64,000 bases of DNA from Schaalia vaccimaxillae DSM 15804 (GCF_000420425.1 NZ_ATUX01000006.1:124001-188000); one strand, 5' to 3'. Numbered from the stretch's first letter, positions 10,249 through 21,471 are shown. Program-made: numbers and translations. Notes: generated from the letters alone by a model not told the origin.

Positions 10249-12279
10249 TCAATCTCCTTCGCCAGATTCGGCCGTAGGTTGGGGATTCAACGAGGACAAG
10301 ACGGTCGCTGCAAGTTTCTCACCAAATCCCGGCACTTGTGCCACTTCTTCAACACTGGCTTGCCGAACACGCTTGACTGACCCAAATTTTTTGAGCAACG
10401 CGGCTTGACGTGACGGCCCCAATCCGGGAATGGAATCGAGCACGGATCGAGTCTGGGTTTGAGCACGTCGTTTTCGATGCTTAGTAATGGCAAAACGGTG
10501 CGACTCATCGCGTAGATATTGGAGCAGATATAACCCAGGCGACGTACGCGCAAGAATCACGGGGAATTCCTCACCCGGAACCCACACTTCTTCGAGTCGT
10601 TTAGCTAAACCCACTACCGGCACGTCCATTCCCACTTCGTCAAGGGCTCGACGCGCAGCATTGACCTGAGGAAGACCTCCGTCAACAACAACCAAGTCAG
10701 GTCGATAAGAGAATCGTCGAGGCCTGCCCGTAGTGGCGTCCACGGGACCCGATTGAAAAGCAACTCCGTCCTCGTCTTCGCCACTCATCCCAGATTCTTC
10801 AGCCAACAGACGTGAGAATCTGCGCCGCAAGACCTCATCCATAGCAGAGGTGTCATCGGGTGTGCCATTGCCATCAACACCGCGAATATTGTAGGTGCGG
10901 TAGGCATCTTTACGAGGCAAACCATCCTCGAAGACCACCATCGACGCAACTTGATTTTCTCCCTGCGTGTGGGACACGTCGTAGCATTCGATCCTCAGTG
11001 GAGCCGCCGGTAAGTCCAACTCTTGAGCTAACTCTTCGAGAGCTTGAGATCGCTGCGTCAAATCTCCAACACGTTTGGTCTGATGCAACGTGAGGGCTTG
11101 GCGAGCATTCTGAGCAACGGTTTCCATCAGATGTGCCTTGGGCCCGCGTTGAGGTACGTAAACCTTGACCCTGGCTCCTCTCAGCTGTGTCAACCACTGG
11201 GCGATCACCTCGTTGTCTTGAGGCGACACCGACACGAGAATCTCACGCGGAACAGCATCGGTGGGAGTATGAGCAACATCGTCTACGGAGGTTGCACGAG
11301 ACTGCCCCGCAGGGCGGCCGCGCAAAGGCTGGGGCGCTGCGGGAACAGCCGAATACACCTGCTCAAGCAGCTTGGTCATGAGGCCGGCCTCGTTCGTGTC
11401 ATCCGCACGGTCGATAACCCAGCCGCGCGTGCCCCGGATCCGGCCCCCACGCACGTGGAAAACATGCACCGCCGCATCAAGTTCATCACTGACGAGGGCG
11501 AACACGTCCGCGTCCGTTCCATCGTCAAGGACAACAGCGTTGCGCTCCAGAACATTCTTCAAAGCTGCCAGGTCGTCGCGTAGCTTCGCGGCACGTTCAA
11601 AGTCCAAGGACTGAGCAGCCTCGACCATGTTCTTTTCAAGGTCGCGCATGTAGGGACCGGTTCTGCCCTGCATGAACTCGCAGAGATTCTCAGCCAATTC
11701 ACGGTGGTCTTCTTCGCTGATGCGATCCACGCAAGGAGCCGAACATTTATCGATGTAGCCAAGCAGGCACGGCCGCCCCTGAGCTTTGGCTCGCTGGAAG
11801 ACACCCGCCGAGCAGGTACGAACGGGGAATACTCGTAGTAGTTGATCGATGGTTTCGCGGATCGCCCACACCTGCGTATAGGGTCCAAAGTAACGAGTCC
11901 CGCGTCTTTTCGATTGACGCGTGACATGCGCTCGCGGGTAGTCCTCGTTCATGGTGATGGCCAGATACGGGTAGGACTTGTCGTCCTTATACATAACGTT
12001 GAATCTGGGATCGAATTCTTTGATCCAAGTGAATTCGAGGGTGAGGGCTTCGATCTCGCTATTGACAACTGTCCACTGAACTTGACAGGCAGTGGTGACC
12101 ATTTGCTGGGTGCGAGGATGCAAGTTTGACAAGTCTTGGAAATAGTTAGTGAGTCGGTTGCGCAGGTTCTTCGCTTTGCCGACGTAGATCACGCGTCCTT
12201 GTTCGTCGATAAAGCGGTAGACGCCCGGCGAGGTCGGAATCTGCCCGGTTTCCGGCCTGTATGTTGCGGGATCTGCCAT
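10249..12279 (-). CDS. uvrC: Excinuclease ABC subunit C
   Basis: UvrC makes both incisions in nucleotide excision repair after UvrA and UvrB locate the lesion. The 676-residue protein has the N-terminal GIY-YIG nuclease domain (SPGVYRF ... VIYVGKAKNLRNRL, residues about 15-95), a UVR segment near residue 210 that contacts UvrB, the RNase H-like 5' incision domain (RIECYDVSHTQG, LVVVDGGLPQVNAA) and C-terminal helix-hairpin-helix motifs (DSIPGLGPSRQAALLKKFGS). uvrA and uvrB are also in this window at separate sites. It is the first gene of the unit that continues through purT to whiA. Confidence 0.97.
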   Translation of the reverse strand: MADPATYRPETGQIPTSPGVYRFIDEQGRVIYVGKAKNLRNRLTNYFQDLSNLHPRTQQMVTTACQVQWTVVNSEIEALTLEFTWIKEFDPRFNVMYKDDKSYPYLAITMNEDYPRAHVTRQSKRRGTRYFGPYTQVWAIRETIDQLLRVFPVRTCSAGVFQRAKAQGRPCLLGYIDKCSAPCVDRISEEDHRELAENLCEFMQGRTGPYMRDLEKNMVEAAQSLDFERAAKLRDDLAALKNVLERNAVVLDDGTDADVFALVSDELDAAVHVFHVRGGRIRGTRGWVIDRADDTNEAGLMTKLLEQVYSAVPAAPQPLRGRPAGQSRATSVDDVAHTPTDAVPREILVSVSPQDNEVIAQWLTQLRGARVKVYVPQRGPKAHLMETVAQNARQALTLHQTKRVGDLTQRSQALEELAQELDLPAAPLRIECYDVSHTQGENQVASMVVFEDGLPRKDAYRTYNIRGVDGNGTPDDTSAMDEVLRRRFSRLLAEESGMSGEDEDGVAFQSGPVDATTGRPRRFSYRPDLVVVDGGLPQVNAARRALDEVGMDVPVVGLAKRLEEVWVPGEEFPVILARTSPGLYLLQYLRDESHRFAITKHRKRRAQTQTRSVLDSIPGLGPSRQAALLKKFGSVKRVRQASVEEVAQVPGFGEKLAATVLSSLNPQPTAESGEGD

Positions 12280-12355
12280 GACGACCAGCCTAACGTGGAG
12301 TGCATGACACCTACCACTTCGCGGATGGTTCAGTTCTTTAGACCCTCACACTGCC

Positions 12356-12361
12356 TATACT
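12356..12361 (+). promoter_or_regulatory. Possible -10 box of glnA
   Basis: TATACT lies 76 bases before the glnA start, with a weak TTCTTT at 12334-12339 (16-base spacing). This is the best sigma-70-like match in the 158-base gap between divergent uvrC and glnA. It rests on pattern match only. Confidence 0.4.
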
Positions 12362-12437
12362 GTTCTTGGCCCCAGGTTTAAGTAGTTTTGACCTTGAGCC
12401 GGGCCGTCGACCATCACGAGTTCCAAAAAGGACATTC

Positions 12438-13862
12438 ATGTTCACTTCCAACGAAGAGATCACCGCTTTCATCGCCCAGGAAGGAGTCGAATTTATCGAC
12501 GTCCGATTCTGTGACGTGCCAGGGGTCCAGCAGCACTTCACCATCCCTGCCGATGAGTTCCTTGACGGAGCCCTTGACGACGGCCTCATGTTCGACGGAT
12601 CCTCGATCCGCGGATTCACGCAGATTCACGAATCCGACATGAAGCTCATAGCCGACATCAGCTCAGCTTTCATTGATCCTTTCCGCGTGGCTAAAACCCT
12701 CGTCATCAACTTTTCTATCGTTGATCCCTTTACCGACGAACCTTTCTCTCGCGATCCCCGCCAAGTTGCCGCCAAAGCCGAGGCATATCTACGTTCAACG
12801 GGCATTGCCGATCAGTGTTTCATCGGCGCTGAAGCCGAGTTCTACCTCTTTGACGATGTGCGCTACCAAGTCAGCCCAAATGAGACGTTCTTCTCCGTGG
12901 ATTCCCCTGAGGCCTACTGGAACACTGGCCGCAAGGAAGAAGGCGGCAATATGGGCTATAAGGTGCCAATCAAGGGCGGGTACTTCCCTGTTGCTCCCAA
13001 TGACATCTACTGCGATGTCCGCGATGAAATGGTCCACAAGCTCGCAGCATCGGGGCTCAAGATCGAACGCGCTCACCACGAGGTCGGTGCCGGCGGTCAG
13101 CAAGAGATCAACTATCGTTTTGCATCTTTGCAAAAGGCTGCTGACGACATGATGAAATTCAAGTACATCATCAAGAATACGGCTCTCGAGTTCGGCCACT
13201 CCGCAACTTTCATGCCCAAGCCCCTTTTCGGTGACAACGGGTCGGGAATGCACACTCACTTCTCACTGTGGAAAGAAGGTGAGCCTCTGTTCTATGACGA
13301 GCGCGGCTACGGCTCCCTATCTGATACCGCACGCTGGTTTATTGGTGGGTTACTTGCTCACGCACCCGCACTCTTGGCATTCACTAACCCATCAGTGAAC
13401 TCTTTTAGGCGCCTTGTCCCCGGTTTCGAAGCCCCTATTAACCTTGTTTATTCGGCTCGTAATCGCTCTGCATGTATCCGCATTCCGGTAACAGGTACGT
13501 CACCAAAGGCCAAGCGTGTCGAGTACCGCGTGCCCGATCCCTCGGCGAATCCCTACCTTGCTTTTGCCGCATGTCTCATGGCAGGAATTGACGGTATCCG
13601 ACGCAGGATTGAACCTGCGGCTCCAATCGACAAGGACCTGTACGAACTGCCCCCTGCCGAATATCACGACATCGCTAAGCTCCCCTCCTCCCTTGAAGCA
13701 GCTCTGGACGCTTTACGTGCGGACCACGACTTCTTGACCGAGGGTGATGTCTTCACCGCTGACCTCATCAATACCTGGCTCGATTACAAAGAGGCCAACG
13801 AGGTTGCCCCCATGCGCATGTATCCACACCCCTACGAGTACCAGCTCTACTACGATCTGTGA
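12438..13862 (+). CDS. glnA: Glutamine synthetase, type I
   Basis: This enzyme makes glutamine from glutamate, ammonia and ATP and works as a dodecamer in the cytoplasm. The 474-residue length fits type I. The frame is open earlier, but the ATG at 12438 follows AAAAAGGA and matches family N-termini. Motifs include FDGSSIRGF, the metal site [16 protein letters not shown], the ATP-site [18 protein letters not shown], and [19 protein letters not shown]. The adenylylation-type tyrosine motif DKDLYELPP is present at about residue 402, which suggests GlnE control, although no glnE lies in this window. The gene is monocistronic with a downstream hairpin. Confidence 0.96.
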   Translation: MFTSNEEITAFIAQEGVEFIDVRFCDVPGVQQHFTIPADEFLDGALDDGLMFDGSSIRGFTQIHESDMKLIADISSAFIDPFRVAKTLVINFSIVDPFTDEPFSRDPRQVAAKAEAYLRSTGIADQCFIGAEAEFYLFDDVRYQVSPNETFFSVDSPEAYWNTGRKEEGGNMGYKVPIKGGYFPVAPNDIYCDVRDEMVHKLAASGLKIERAHHEVGAGGQQEINYRFASLQKAADDMMKFKYIIKNTALEFGHSATFMPKPLFGDNGSGMHTHFSLWKEGEPLFYDERGYGSLSDTARWFIGGLLAHAPALLAFTNPSVNSFRRLVPGFEAPINLVYSARNRSACIRIPVTGTSPKAKRVEYRVPDPSANPYLAFAACLMAGIDGIRRRIEPAAPIDKDLYELPPAEYHDIAKLPSSLEAALDALRADHDFLTEGDVFTADLINTWLDYKEANEVAPMRMYPHPYEYQLYYDL

Positions 13863-13881
13863 GGTGCTGATACTCCATTGC

Positions 13882-13912
13882 TGATCCCGGGATGTGATTC
13901 ATTCCGGGATCA
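13882..13912 (+). terminator. Hairpin downstream of glnA
   Basis: A 9-bp stem, TGATCCCGG with CCGGGATCA (13882-13890 and 13904-13912), lies 20 bases after the glnA stop. The following GCTTTCC is only mildly T-rich. It probably ends the glnA transcript before the acyl-CoA synthetase pair. Confidence 0.7.
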
Positions 13913-14011
13913 CGGCTTTCCGCGTGCCTGATCACTGGCTGAACATTCCCCGGATAGAGTCATTCCATTCAAGAGTTGAAACTCTTCAACTCCACAGCCA
14001 AGGAGGCCGAT

Positions 14012-15856
14012 GTGAAGCGACTGCGCGACGGTTCGTACACCGAAGAACTCAAGTACAAGCTGTCCGAGGTGGACACAATCCCCTCGATGCTCATCAAGCG
14101 TGCAACAGCCCGCCCCACCCAGGTAGCCATTGAGCAACGCACCGGAGTTGGAACAACGCGGTCTGTAACAGCAGCCGACTTGCAGCGTCAAGTTGAAGAC
14201 ACCGCCCGCGGCCTCATTGGCATTGGTATTCAACCCGGTGAAGCCGTCGCAATCCTGGCGGCAACCTCCTTCGAATGGCTTCTCCTGGATCTGGCCGTTT
14301 TATCCGTCGGCGCAATCACCGTTCCTATCTACGAGTCAGATTCTGCCAGCCAAATCCGACACATTCTCTCCGATGCCAACGTCGTCCAGGTTTTCACTGC
14401 GACGAGTCAACAAGCAGATCTCGTCGAATCTGTGCGCACCGACGAAGTTCGTTCAATCGACCCATTGGATCGCGGAGCTATGCGGACGCTTGCCCAAGCG
14501 GCGCAACGCGTCGACCCGTGCGAGGTCGAAGCTCGACGCGCCAATATTTCAAGCGAGGATATCGCCACCGTCATCTACACCTCCGGTACCACAGGCGTAC
14601 CCAAGGGCGTCGTCCTGACGCACAAGAATTTCGTCGGTACCACCGAGGGCGCTCGCCAAGTTCTTGGGGAAGTCATTGACTCCCCAAAGACTCGCATCCT
14701 GCTGTTCTTGCCCGTCGCCCACGTCCTCGCACGCCTCGTCATGCACGCAGTGTTGTCAGGACAGGGAGTCATTGGATTCTCGCCCGATATTAAGAATCTT
14801 TTACCCGATATTCAGTCCTTCAAACCGTCGGTACTTCTTGTGGTTCCGCGGGTGCTGGAAAAGGTCTATAACGCTGCAGCAGCTAAAGCAGGTGGCGGCA
14901 TTAAAGGCAAGATCTTCTCCTGGTCCGCCAAGCAGTCCCGTAAGTATTCACATGCAAGCCACTCCGTCCTCGGCCCCTCGCCAGCAACTCGTATGCGCCA
15001 CCGTGCAGCCGATGCTCTTGCCCTCAAGAAGATTCGGGCTGTCTTAGGCCCGAACCTTAAATACGTTGTTTCAGGTGGTGCTCCCCTAGCTACTGACCTC
15101 GCGCATTTCTTCTCGGGCATGGGCTTGACCCTTTTGCAAGGCTATGGTCTTTCCGAAACCACGGGCCCCATCGCAGTCCAGCATCTCGATTCCAACCCCG
15201 TGGGGACCGTCGGCCCTGTCCTGCCGGGTAACTCCCTGAAGATCGCTCGCGATGGTGAGATCCTTGCCAAGGGAGTCTCTGTCATGGACGGCTACTACCA
15301 CCTGCCTGAACAAACTGAAGAAGCGATGCCTGACGGATGGTTCCATACCGGTGACCTGGGCTCTATTGACCGTAAAGGCCACCTGACAATCACTGGACGA
15401 AAGAAAGAACTCATTGTCACCGCTGGGGGCAAGAACGTTTCCCCCGGCGTCCTCGAGGATTCCTTGTCTACTCATCCTCTTCTAGCAAATGTCATTGTGG
15501 TCGGTGATAACCGGCCCTATATTGGCGCTCTGTTCACTTTGGATCCCGATATGTTGCCCGACTGGTTGACTCGACATAATTTGCCCATTGTGGACGCCGT
15601 GGCAGCCGCGGAATTGCCGCAAGTGCGTCAATCACTTGACCGTGCAATTGCGCGGGCAAATAAGCAGGTATCCAGAGCTGAATCGATTCGACGATATCGG
15701 ATTATCAACGCAACATTTACGGTCGAAAACGGTTACGTCACCCCGTCAATGAAACTGCGCCGCTCTAAAGTGTTGGCAGACTATGCGGCCGAAATTGATG
15801 CACTTTACCAAGAAGGAGAATCGGCAACTTCGAAGGAGCGTCGCCGCAAGGGCTGA
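14012..15856 (+). CDS. Long-chain acyl-CoA synthetase (AMP-binding), copy 1
   Basis: This is an adenylate-forming enzyme of the FadD/long-chain fatty acid-CoA ligase group, which activates a fatty acid with ATP and then CoA. The 614-residue protein has the P-loop-like YTSGTTGVPKG near residue 190, GYGLSETTGP near residue 380, the GWFHTGDLG motif, and the hinge GRKKELIVTAGGKNVSPG. I chose the GTG at 14012 because AAGGAGG sits 5 bases upstream. The next gene is a close paralogue with the same domain order, so this is a tandem duplication. Substrate cannot be told; FadD15-like is the closest group I know. Confidence 0.88.
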   Translation: MKRLRDGSYTEELKYKLSEVDTIPSMLIKRATARPTQVAIEQRTGVGTTRSVTAADLQRQVEDTARGLIGIGIQPGEAVAILAATSFEWLLLDLAVLSVGAITVPIYESDSASQIRHILSDANVVQVFTATSQQADLVESVRTDEVRSIDPLDRGAMRTLAQAAQRVDPCEVEARRANISSEDIATVIYTSGTTGVPKGVVLTHKNFVGTTEGARQVLGEVIDSPKTRILLFLPVAHVLARLVMHAVLSGQGVIGFSPDIKNLLPDIQSFKPSVLLVVPRVLEKVYNAAAAKAGGGIKGKIFSWSAKQSRKYSHASHSVLGPSPATRMRHRAADALALKKIRAVLGPNLKYVVSGGAPLATDLAHFFSGMGLTLLQGYGLSETTGPIAVQHLDSNPVGTVGPVLPGNSLKIARDGEILAKGVSVMDGYYHLPEQTEEAMPDGWFHTGDLGSIDRKGHLTITGRKKELIVTAGGKNVSPGVLEDSLSTHPLLANVIVVGDNRPYIGALFTLDPDMLPDWLTRHNLPIVDAVAAAELPQVRQSLDRAIARANKQVSRAESIRRYRIINATFTVENGYVTPSMKLRRSKVLADYAAEIDALYQEGESATSKERRRKG

Positions 15857-15913
15857 TTCTTTCCGATACCCTCGATGGGGCTGCGCCTCGGCGGCCTCGC
15901 AATGAAAGGCGTC

Positions 15914-17833
15914 ATGATGGCGGTACGTAGACTCGCTGATGGTTCCTGGGAGTCCTCGGCCGGCAGGAAAGCCCAGTCCGACTGGAACCTGCCCAAGATG
16001 ATCCGTAATCGAGCAGCTGAGCATCCCGGTCAGATCGCAATTGAAAAGCGCGATCAAGTCGGAACATGGAGACCCATCACCATTGATAGGTTTCGTGACC
16101 ATGTCAATGACACTGCCCGAGGGCTTGTGGGTCTAGGCCTGCAGGCTGGCCAACACATGGCAATCTTGGCCCCAACCTCGTATGAATGGGCACTCTTCGA
16201 TATGGCTGCGCTGTCGTGTGGAGCCATCACCGTCCCCATTTACGAAACCGACTCGGCTGCACAGATTCAACATATTCTGACCGACGCCAATATCCGTATT
16301 GTCTTAACAGCAACAAGCCAGCAGGCTGAACTCGTTGAATCAGTCAAAGTCGACCAGACGACCTTGGTTTTGTCATTAGACCGTGGAGCCGCACGAATTG
16401 TGGCCGAAGCTGCTCGTGGGATCAGCCAAGAGGTCATTGACGAACGTGTCGAAGCGCTTCGCCTTGAAGATCAGGCAACCATTATCTACACCTCGGGTAC
16501 TACGGGTATTCCCAAGGGCGTCATCCTCACTCACGCCAACTTCATTGAAACAGCAATACAAGCATGGGACATTCTGCCCTTCATTATTGGTGATACGAAG
16601 TCGCGTAACCTGCTCTTCCTTCCGGTGGCCCACGTCTTAGCTCGTTTTGTGATGTACGCAGTATTGTCGGGCAATGGCGTGATCGCTTTCTCCCCCGATA
16701 CTCGTAATCTTGTTGATGATATTGCGACCTTCAAACCCACCATGCTCTTGGCTGTGCCACGCGTTCTGGAAAAGGTTTATAACGCCGCCGCAGCAAAAGC
16801 TGGCGGCGGTTTCAAAGGCAAGTTGTTCTCCTGGGCGGCTCGCCAATCTCGGCAGGTCTCAAAGTCAACGGCTTACGTGGAATCCCTAGTCGAAGCTGAC
16901 GAGACGGGTGGCGTATTGCCCGATACAGTCCCAGTTCCGGACCCATCCGGCATTCCCTCACCCGGCCCATCGGCCCTTTTGAAGGTTCGCTACGGTGTGG
17001 CCGATGCGTTGGTCCTCAAGAAGGTTCGCGCAATTCTCGGCCCCAATCTGCGCACGGTCATCTGCGGAGGCGCTCCCCTGGCTCTTGACTTGGCTGACTT
17101 CTATCGTGGTCTGGGAATTGAGCTCCTGCAGGGCTACGGATTGTCGGAAACGACCGGCCCCATTGCAGTTGAACTGCCCGAGGACTTCCCGCCTGATTCT
17201 GTGGGCTTCCCTTGGCCGGGTAACCGGATGAAAATTGCCGAGGACGGGGAGCTACTCGTGCAAGGCGTCAACGTCTCCCCGGGTTATCACAACCTGCCAG
17301 AAGAAACCGCCAAGGCCTTTGTTGATGGGTGGTTTAAGACCGGTGACCTGGCATCCATTGATGACACTGGACACCTGCGTATTACCGGCCGTAAGAAGGA
17401 ACTCATTATTACGGCGGGAGGAAAGAATGTGTCTCCCGGAGTCCTTGAAGAATCCCTCTCCACACACCCCCTGGTAGCCAACGTCGTTGTTGTTGGAGAC
17501 GGCCGCCCCTACATTGGTGCTCTCATCACCTTGGACACCGAGATGTTACCCAACTGGCTGCAAACTCATGGTATGCCTGTGGTCGACTCTGCTGCGGCAG
17601 CCGAACTACCGCAAATTCGTGCCTCTTTGGAACGGGCAATCGCCCGAGCAAATAAGCAGGTTTCTCGGGCTGAGTCAATTCGGCGCTACCGCATCGTCAA
17701 CGCCGAATTCACAGTTGAGAACGGTTACATGACTCCGTCTTTGAAACTCAAACGCAATATTGTTATCCGCGATTTTTCTTCTGAGATTGACGCCCTTTAT
17801 GCCGAGGGAGAGGCGGCTGCCAAGAGTGAGTGA
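15914..17833 (+). CDS. Long-chain acyl-CoA synthetase (AMP-binding), copy 2
   Basis: This 639-residue protein is a paralogue of the preceding gene and shares long identical stretches such as NAAAAKAGGG and GRKKELI(V/I)TAGGKNVSPG. It has the adenylation motif YTSGTTGIPKG and GYGLSETTGP. Compared with copy 1 it carries an extra Pro-rich linker of about 25 residues around 325-350 (PVPDPSGIPSPGPS). Two adjacent ATGs are possible starts (15914 and 15917), with AAAGG upstream. The gap to copy 1 is 57 bases, and the stop overlaps the next gene's GTG by 8 bases. A fatty acid-CoA ligase role is inferred from the family; the division of labour between copies is unknown. Confidence 0.87.
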   Translation: MMAVRRLADGSWESSAGRKAQSDWNLPKMIRNRAAEHPGQIAIEKRDQVGTWRPITIDRFRDHVNDTARGLVGLGLQAGQHMAILAPTSYEWALFDMAALSCGAITVPIYETDSAAQIQHILTDANIRIVLTATSQQAELVESVKVDQTTLVLSLDRGAARIVAEAARGISQEVIDERVEALRLEDQATIIYTSGTTGIPKGVILTHANFIETAIQAWDILPFIIGDTKSRNLLFLPVAHVLARFVMYAVLSGNGVIAFSPDTRNLVDDIATFKPTMLLAVPRVLEKVYNAAAAKAGGGFKGKLFSWAARQSRQVSKSTAYVESLVEADETGGVLPDTVPVPDPSGIPSPGPSALLKVRYGVADALVLKKVRAILGPNLRTVICGGAPLALDLADFYRGLGIELLQGYGLSETTGPIAVELPEDFPPDSVGFPWPGNRMKIAEDGELLVQGVNVSPGYHNLPEETAKAFVDGWFKTGDLASIDDTGHLRITGRKKELIITAGGKNVSPGVLEESLSTHPLVANVVVVGDGRPYIGALITLDTEMLPNWLQTHGMPVVDSAAAAELPQIRASLERAIARANKQVSRAESIRRYRIVNAEFTVENGYMTPSLKLKRNIVIRDFSSEIDALYAEGEAAAKSE

Positions 17834-18536
17834 TGTATCGAAGCGCCCGGTGGCTCTCGTTACCGGAGGCTCACGCGGCCTTGGACGAGCCATTGTTGAT
17901 CAGCTGAGCCGGGATTTCCATGTCGTTATTGGTGGTCGAAGCGCCGCCTCTGTTCATGAGGTCGCAGCCACACTCCCCCACGCTTCGGCCTTGGTTGCTG
18001 ACCTGACCGACGGCAAGGATATCGAACGCGCCGTTGCTTCGATGCTCGAGGACACGAGCGGACGTTTGGATCTGCTCGTTCATAATGCCGGCGTATGCCA
18101 CCTTGATCACGCCGATGGTTTCGACCGCAATCATTGGATTGATTCTTTGTCTCTCAATGTTGTTGGGGTCGCTCAACTCACCTCCCTGCTGCTGCCAGCA
18201 CTGAGGGCACAGCACGGACAGATCATCATGATTAACTCAGGGGCAGGCCTGCGAGGTTTTTCGGGTACAGCGTCCTATTGCGCATCCAAGTTCGCGCTGA
18301 CGGGTTACACGCAGGTACTACGCGAAGAAGAACGAGGCCGGGTTCGGGTCACGTCGATTCATCCGGGTCGCATCGATACAGATATGCAGAAGTCCATGCA
18401 CGTGGCCATGGGCCGCGACTACGATGCCGATGCTCACCTCAATGTTTCCGACGTTGCGCGTACCGTCCGCTTGACGGTGGACCTGCCAGCTGACGCCAAT
18501 ATTGATGAACTCTCCGTTCGTCCTTTCGGCAAGTAG
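17826..18536 (+). CDS. Short-chain dehydrogenase/reductase
   Basis: This 236-residue classical SDR probably uses NADP(H), since the TGGSRGLG nucleotide motif (residues about 14-21) is followed later by an Arg-rich GGRSAAS turn. HNAG lies near residue 88, the active-site serine is in INSGAG, and the catalytic Tyr and Lys are in YCASK near residue 155. The GTG start at 17826 overlaps the end of the second acyl-CoA synthetase, so the two are coupled. The substrate is not predictable; the company of two acyl-CoA ligases hints at a lipid-related carbonyl or alcohol. Only 70 bases separate it from the convergent uvrA, and I see no clear terminator there. Confidence 0.85.
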   Translation: MSDVSKRPVALVTGGSRGLGRAIVDQLSRDFHVVIGGRSAASVHEVAATLPHASALVADLTDGKDIERAVASMLEDTSGRLDLLVHNAGVCHLDHADGFDRNHWIDSLSLNVVGVAQLTSLLLPALRAQHGQIIMINSGAGLRGFSGTASYCASKFALTGYTQVLREEERGRVRVTSIHPGRIDTDMQKSMHVAMGRDYDADAHLNVSDVARTVRLTVDLPADANIDELSVRPFGK

Positions 18537-18606
18537 CTGCAAGGAGATGCGCGCAAAGCCAAGTATTACGAGGCACTGTCAATCTTGCGTCTGTGTAGCT
18601 ACTACG

Positions 18607-21471
18607 TCAGCTTGCGGAAGCAATGAGCTTGTGTTCGCGTTCGAAAGCTTCTTTGAGGTACGCACCGGTGAAGGATTTTTCGATCTCGCATACCTGCTCG
18701 GGAGTTCCTTCTGCGATCACCGTGCCGCCGCCAGCGCCGCCCTCGGGTCCCATGTCAATAATCCAGTCGGCGGATTTAATGACGTCGAGGTTGTGTTCGA
18801 TAACAATGACCGAATTGCCCTTGTCGGCCAAGGATTGCAACACCATGAGGAGCTTGCGAATGTCCTCAGAATGCAAGCCGGTAGTCGGTTCGTCCAACAC
18901 ATAGACTGTGCGCCCAGATGAGCGTCGTTGAAGTTCTGATGCGAGCTTGACGCGCTGCGCTTCGCCTCCCGATAACGTTGTTGCCGACTGTCCAAGGCGC
19001 ACATAACCGAGCCCGACCTCAACGAGAGTGTTCAGGTGACGTGCAATTCGCCCGATAGGAGCGAAGAACTCCGCCGCCTCAGCGATGGGCATATTGAGAA
19101 CATCCGCCACAGACTTACCCTTGTAGAGGATTTCCAAAGTTTCCCGATTGTATCGGGCACCATGGCAGACCTCGCACGGGACATACACGTCCGGAAGGAA
19201 GTTCATCTCAATTTTGAGGGTGCCATCACCTTTACAGGATTCACAGCGCCCACCCTTGACATTGAAAGAGAAACGCCCGGGACCGTAACCACGAACCTTT
19301 GCCTCCTGTGTGTCAGCAAAGAGTTTGCGAATCTGATCCCACACGCCCGTGTAGGTCGCCGGATTCGAACGAGGTGTCCTGCCAATGGGTGATTGGTCGA
19401 CATGGACGACCTTTTCTAGGTCCTCGGTTCCTGTGATTGAACGGTGGCGGCCGGGAACCATGCGTGCGCCGTTGAGTCGCGCAGCTAGTGAACGGTAAAG
19501 AATCTGATTAACGAGGGTGGATTTACCTGAGCCAGAAACACCGGTGACCGCTACGAAACATCCCAGAGGGAAAGAAACGGTGACGTCTTGCAGATTATGT
19601 TCCCTGGCTCCGTTAACCGTAATGACACGTTCGGGGTCCACATCACGACGGGTGGCTGGGGTTCGGATTGCGCGTTTGCCTGACAGGTACTGGCCTGTCA
19701 GCGACTTCGTATTCTTCTTGAGTGCTTCCAGGGTGCCTGAGTGAACCACCCATCCACCGGATTCGCCAGCTCCCGGACCAATGTCAACGATCCAGTCGGC
19801 AGCCTCCATAGTTTCTTCGTCGTGCTCAACAACGATGAGGGTATTACCCAGGTCTCGCAGTCTCTTCAAGGTGGCGATGAGTTTGCGGTTATCGCGCTGA
19901 TGCAAGCCAATCGATGGCTCATCAAGGACATACAAAACCCCCACCAGACCCGAGCCGATCTGGGTTGCCAACCTAATGCGCTGGGCCTCCCCACCAGAGA
20001 GCGTTCCAGCCCCACGTGACAAAGTCAGGTAGGACAATCCAACGTCAATGAGGAAGTCGAGGCGTGCATGGATTTCTTTGAGGATCGGCTCCGCGATCGA
20101 AGCTGCCCTCGTTTCCAGTTGCAGGTCGGTCAAGTGCTCGCGGGTCTGACTAATTGAAAGGTCGGATAGGGCGGCAATTGACAGTCCATCAATAGTGACA
20201 GCGAGAACTTCGGGACGCAGACGAGCCCCCTTGCATTCCGGGCAAGGAACCTCGCGCATATACCCATCCATACGGTCCTTGACCGTTTCGGATTCAGTTT
20301 CCTCTTTCTTGCGTTCGATGTAGTTAACGACGCCCTCGAAACCCGTGGTATAGGACCGTTCCCTCCCCCACCTATTGCGGAACTTGACCTGGACCTCATA
20401 GTCCTTGCCGTACAGGATTGCTTCGCGAGCCTCTTCGGGCAGATCCTTCCACGCGGTGTTGATGTCGAATCCCAATTCTTTACCCAGGGACGCCAGGAGC
20501 CGCTTGTGGTACTTGAAGTTGGAGTTCCAGGGGATGACGGCCCCCTGCGCCAAGGTCAGCTCCTCGTCGGGGACCACCAAATCTGGATCGATTTCCAGCT
20601 TCGACCCCAGTCCCGAACAGGTTGGACATGCGCCGTAGGGAGCGTTAAAAGAAAAGGTTCGAGGTTCGATCTCTTCCAAAGTCAGTACATGGTCATTGGG
20701 ACAAGCTCGTTTTTCTGAATAGCGTCGGCGCCGGTCTGGATCATCCTCGTCTAAGTCCACGCAGTCAATGACTACCAGTCCATCAGACAATCGCAGCGCA
20801 GTCTCTACTGAGTCTGTGAGACGTTGGCGCATTCCTTCACGCACAACAAGGCGATCAATGACCACCTCAATGGTATGACGTAGTTTGCGTTCAAGTTTCG
20901 GCGCGGAGTCAAGACGAACCATCTCCCCGTCGATGATGGCTCGCGTGTATCCGCTGGTTTTCAGTTCGTCGATCAGATCCTGATATTCGCCCTTGCGGCC
21001 ACGCACCACCGGCGACAAGACCTGGAACTTCGTACCATCAGCCATCGTGCGAACGCGGTCAACAATCTGCTGAGCCGTCTGCGCCTGAATCTGAGCCCCG
21101 CATTGAGGACAGTGGGCAGTGCCAGCGCGCGCGTACAACAATCGCAGATAATCGTGCACCTCGGTGATGGTGCCGACGGTTGAACGCGGGTTACGCGACG
21201 TGGACTTTTGGTCGATTGACACGGCCGGCGATAGCCCTTCAATGAAATCGACATCTGGTTTGTCCATTTGGCCGAGGAATTGGCGCGCGTAGGACGACAG
21301 TGATTCAACGTATCGGCGCTGGCCTTCAGCGAAGATGGTGTCGAAAGCAAGGGAAGATTTGCCCGAACCGGATAGCCCAGTAAAGACGATCATCGCGTCT
21401 CGGGGTAGTTCGAGGTCGACGTCCTTGAGGTTATGTTCGCGGGCGCCATGGATAATCAGCTGATCGTGCAC
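18607..21471 (-). CDS. uvrA: Excinuclease ABC subunit A
   Basis: UvrA is the damage-recognition ATPase of nucleotide excision repair and loads UvrB. The 954-residue protein has two ABC ATPase halves: Walker [12 protein letters not shown] near residue 34 and [11 protein letters not shown] near residue 645, with signature segments [12 protein letters not shown] and [12 protein letters not shown] and their Walker B/DEPSIGLH and DEPTTGLH. The first zinc site reads CPNDH ... CPTC and the second CESCKGDG ... CEVCHG. The N-terminal [13 protein letters not shown] matches the family. It is transcribed alone, divergent from the YciI-like gene across a 57-base gap. Confidence 0.98.
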   Translation of the reverse strand: MHDQLIIHGAREHNLKDVDLELPRDAMIVFTGLSGSGKSSLAFDTIFAEGQRRYVESLSSYARQFLGQMDKPDVDFIEGLSPAVSIDQKSTSRNPRSTVGTITEVHDYLRLLYARAGTAHCPQCGAQIQAQTAQQIVDRVRTMADGTKFQVLSPVVRGRKGEYQDLIDELKTSGYTRAIIDGEMVRLDSAPKLERKLRHTIEVVIDRLVVREGMRQRLTDSVETALRLSDGLVVIDCVDLDEDDPDRRRRYSEKRACPNDHVLTLEEIEPRTFSFNAPYGACPTCSGLGSKLEIDPDLVVPDEELTLAQGAVIPWNSNFKYHKRLLASLGKELGFDINTAWKDLPEEAREAILYGKDYEVQVKFRNRWGRERSYTTGFEGVVNYIERKKEETESETVKDRMDGYMREVPCPECKGARLRPEVLAVTIDGLSIAALSDLSISQTREHLTDLQLETRAASIAEPILKEIHARLDFLIDVGLSYLTLSRGAGTLSGGEAQRIRLATQIGSGLVGVLYVLDEPSIGLHQRDNRKLIATLKRLRDLGNTLIVVEHDEETMEAADWIVDIGPGAGESGGWVVHSGTLEALKKNTKSLTGQYLSGKRAIRTPATRRDVDPERVITVNGAREHNLQDVTVSFPLGCFVAVTGVSGSGKSTLVNQILYRSLAARLNGARMVPGRHRSITGTEDLEKVVHVDQSPIGRTPRSNPATYTGVWDQIRKLFADTQEAKVRGYGPGRFSFNVKGGRCESCKGDGTLKIEMNFLPDVYVPCEVCHGARYNRETLEILYKGKSVADVLNMPIAEAAEFFAPIGRIARHLNTLVEVGLGYVRLGQSATTLSGGEAQRVKLASELQRRSSGRTVYVLDEPTTGLHSEDIRKLLMVLQSLADKGNSVIVIEHNLDVIKSADWIIDMGPEGGAGGGTVIAEGTPEQVCEIEKSFTGAYLKEAFEREHKLIASAS

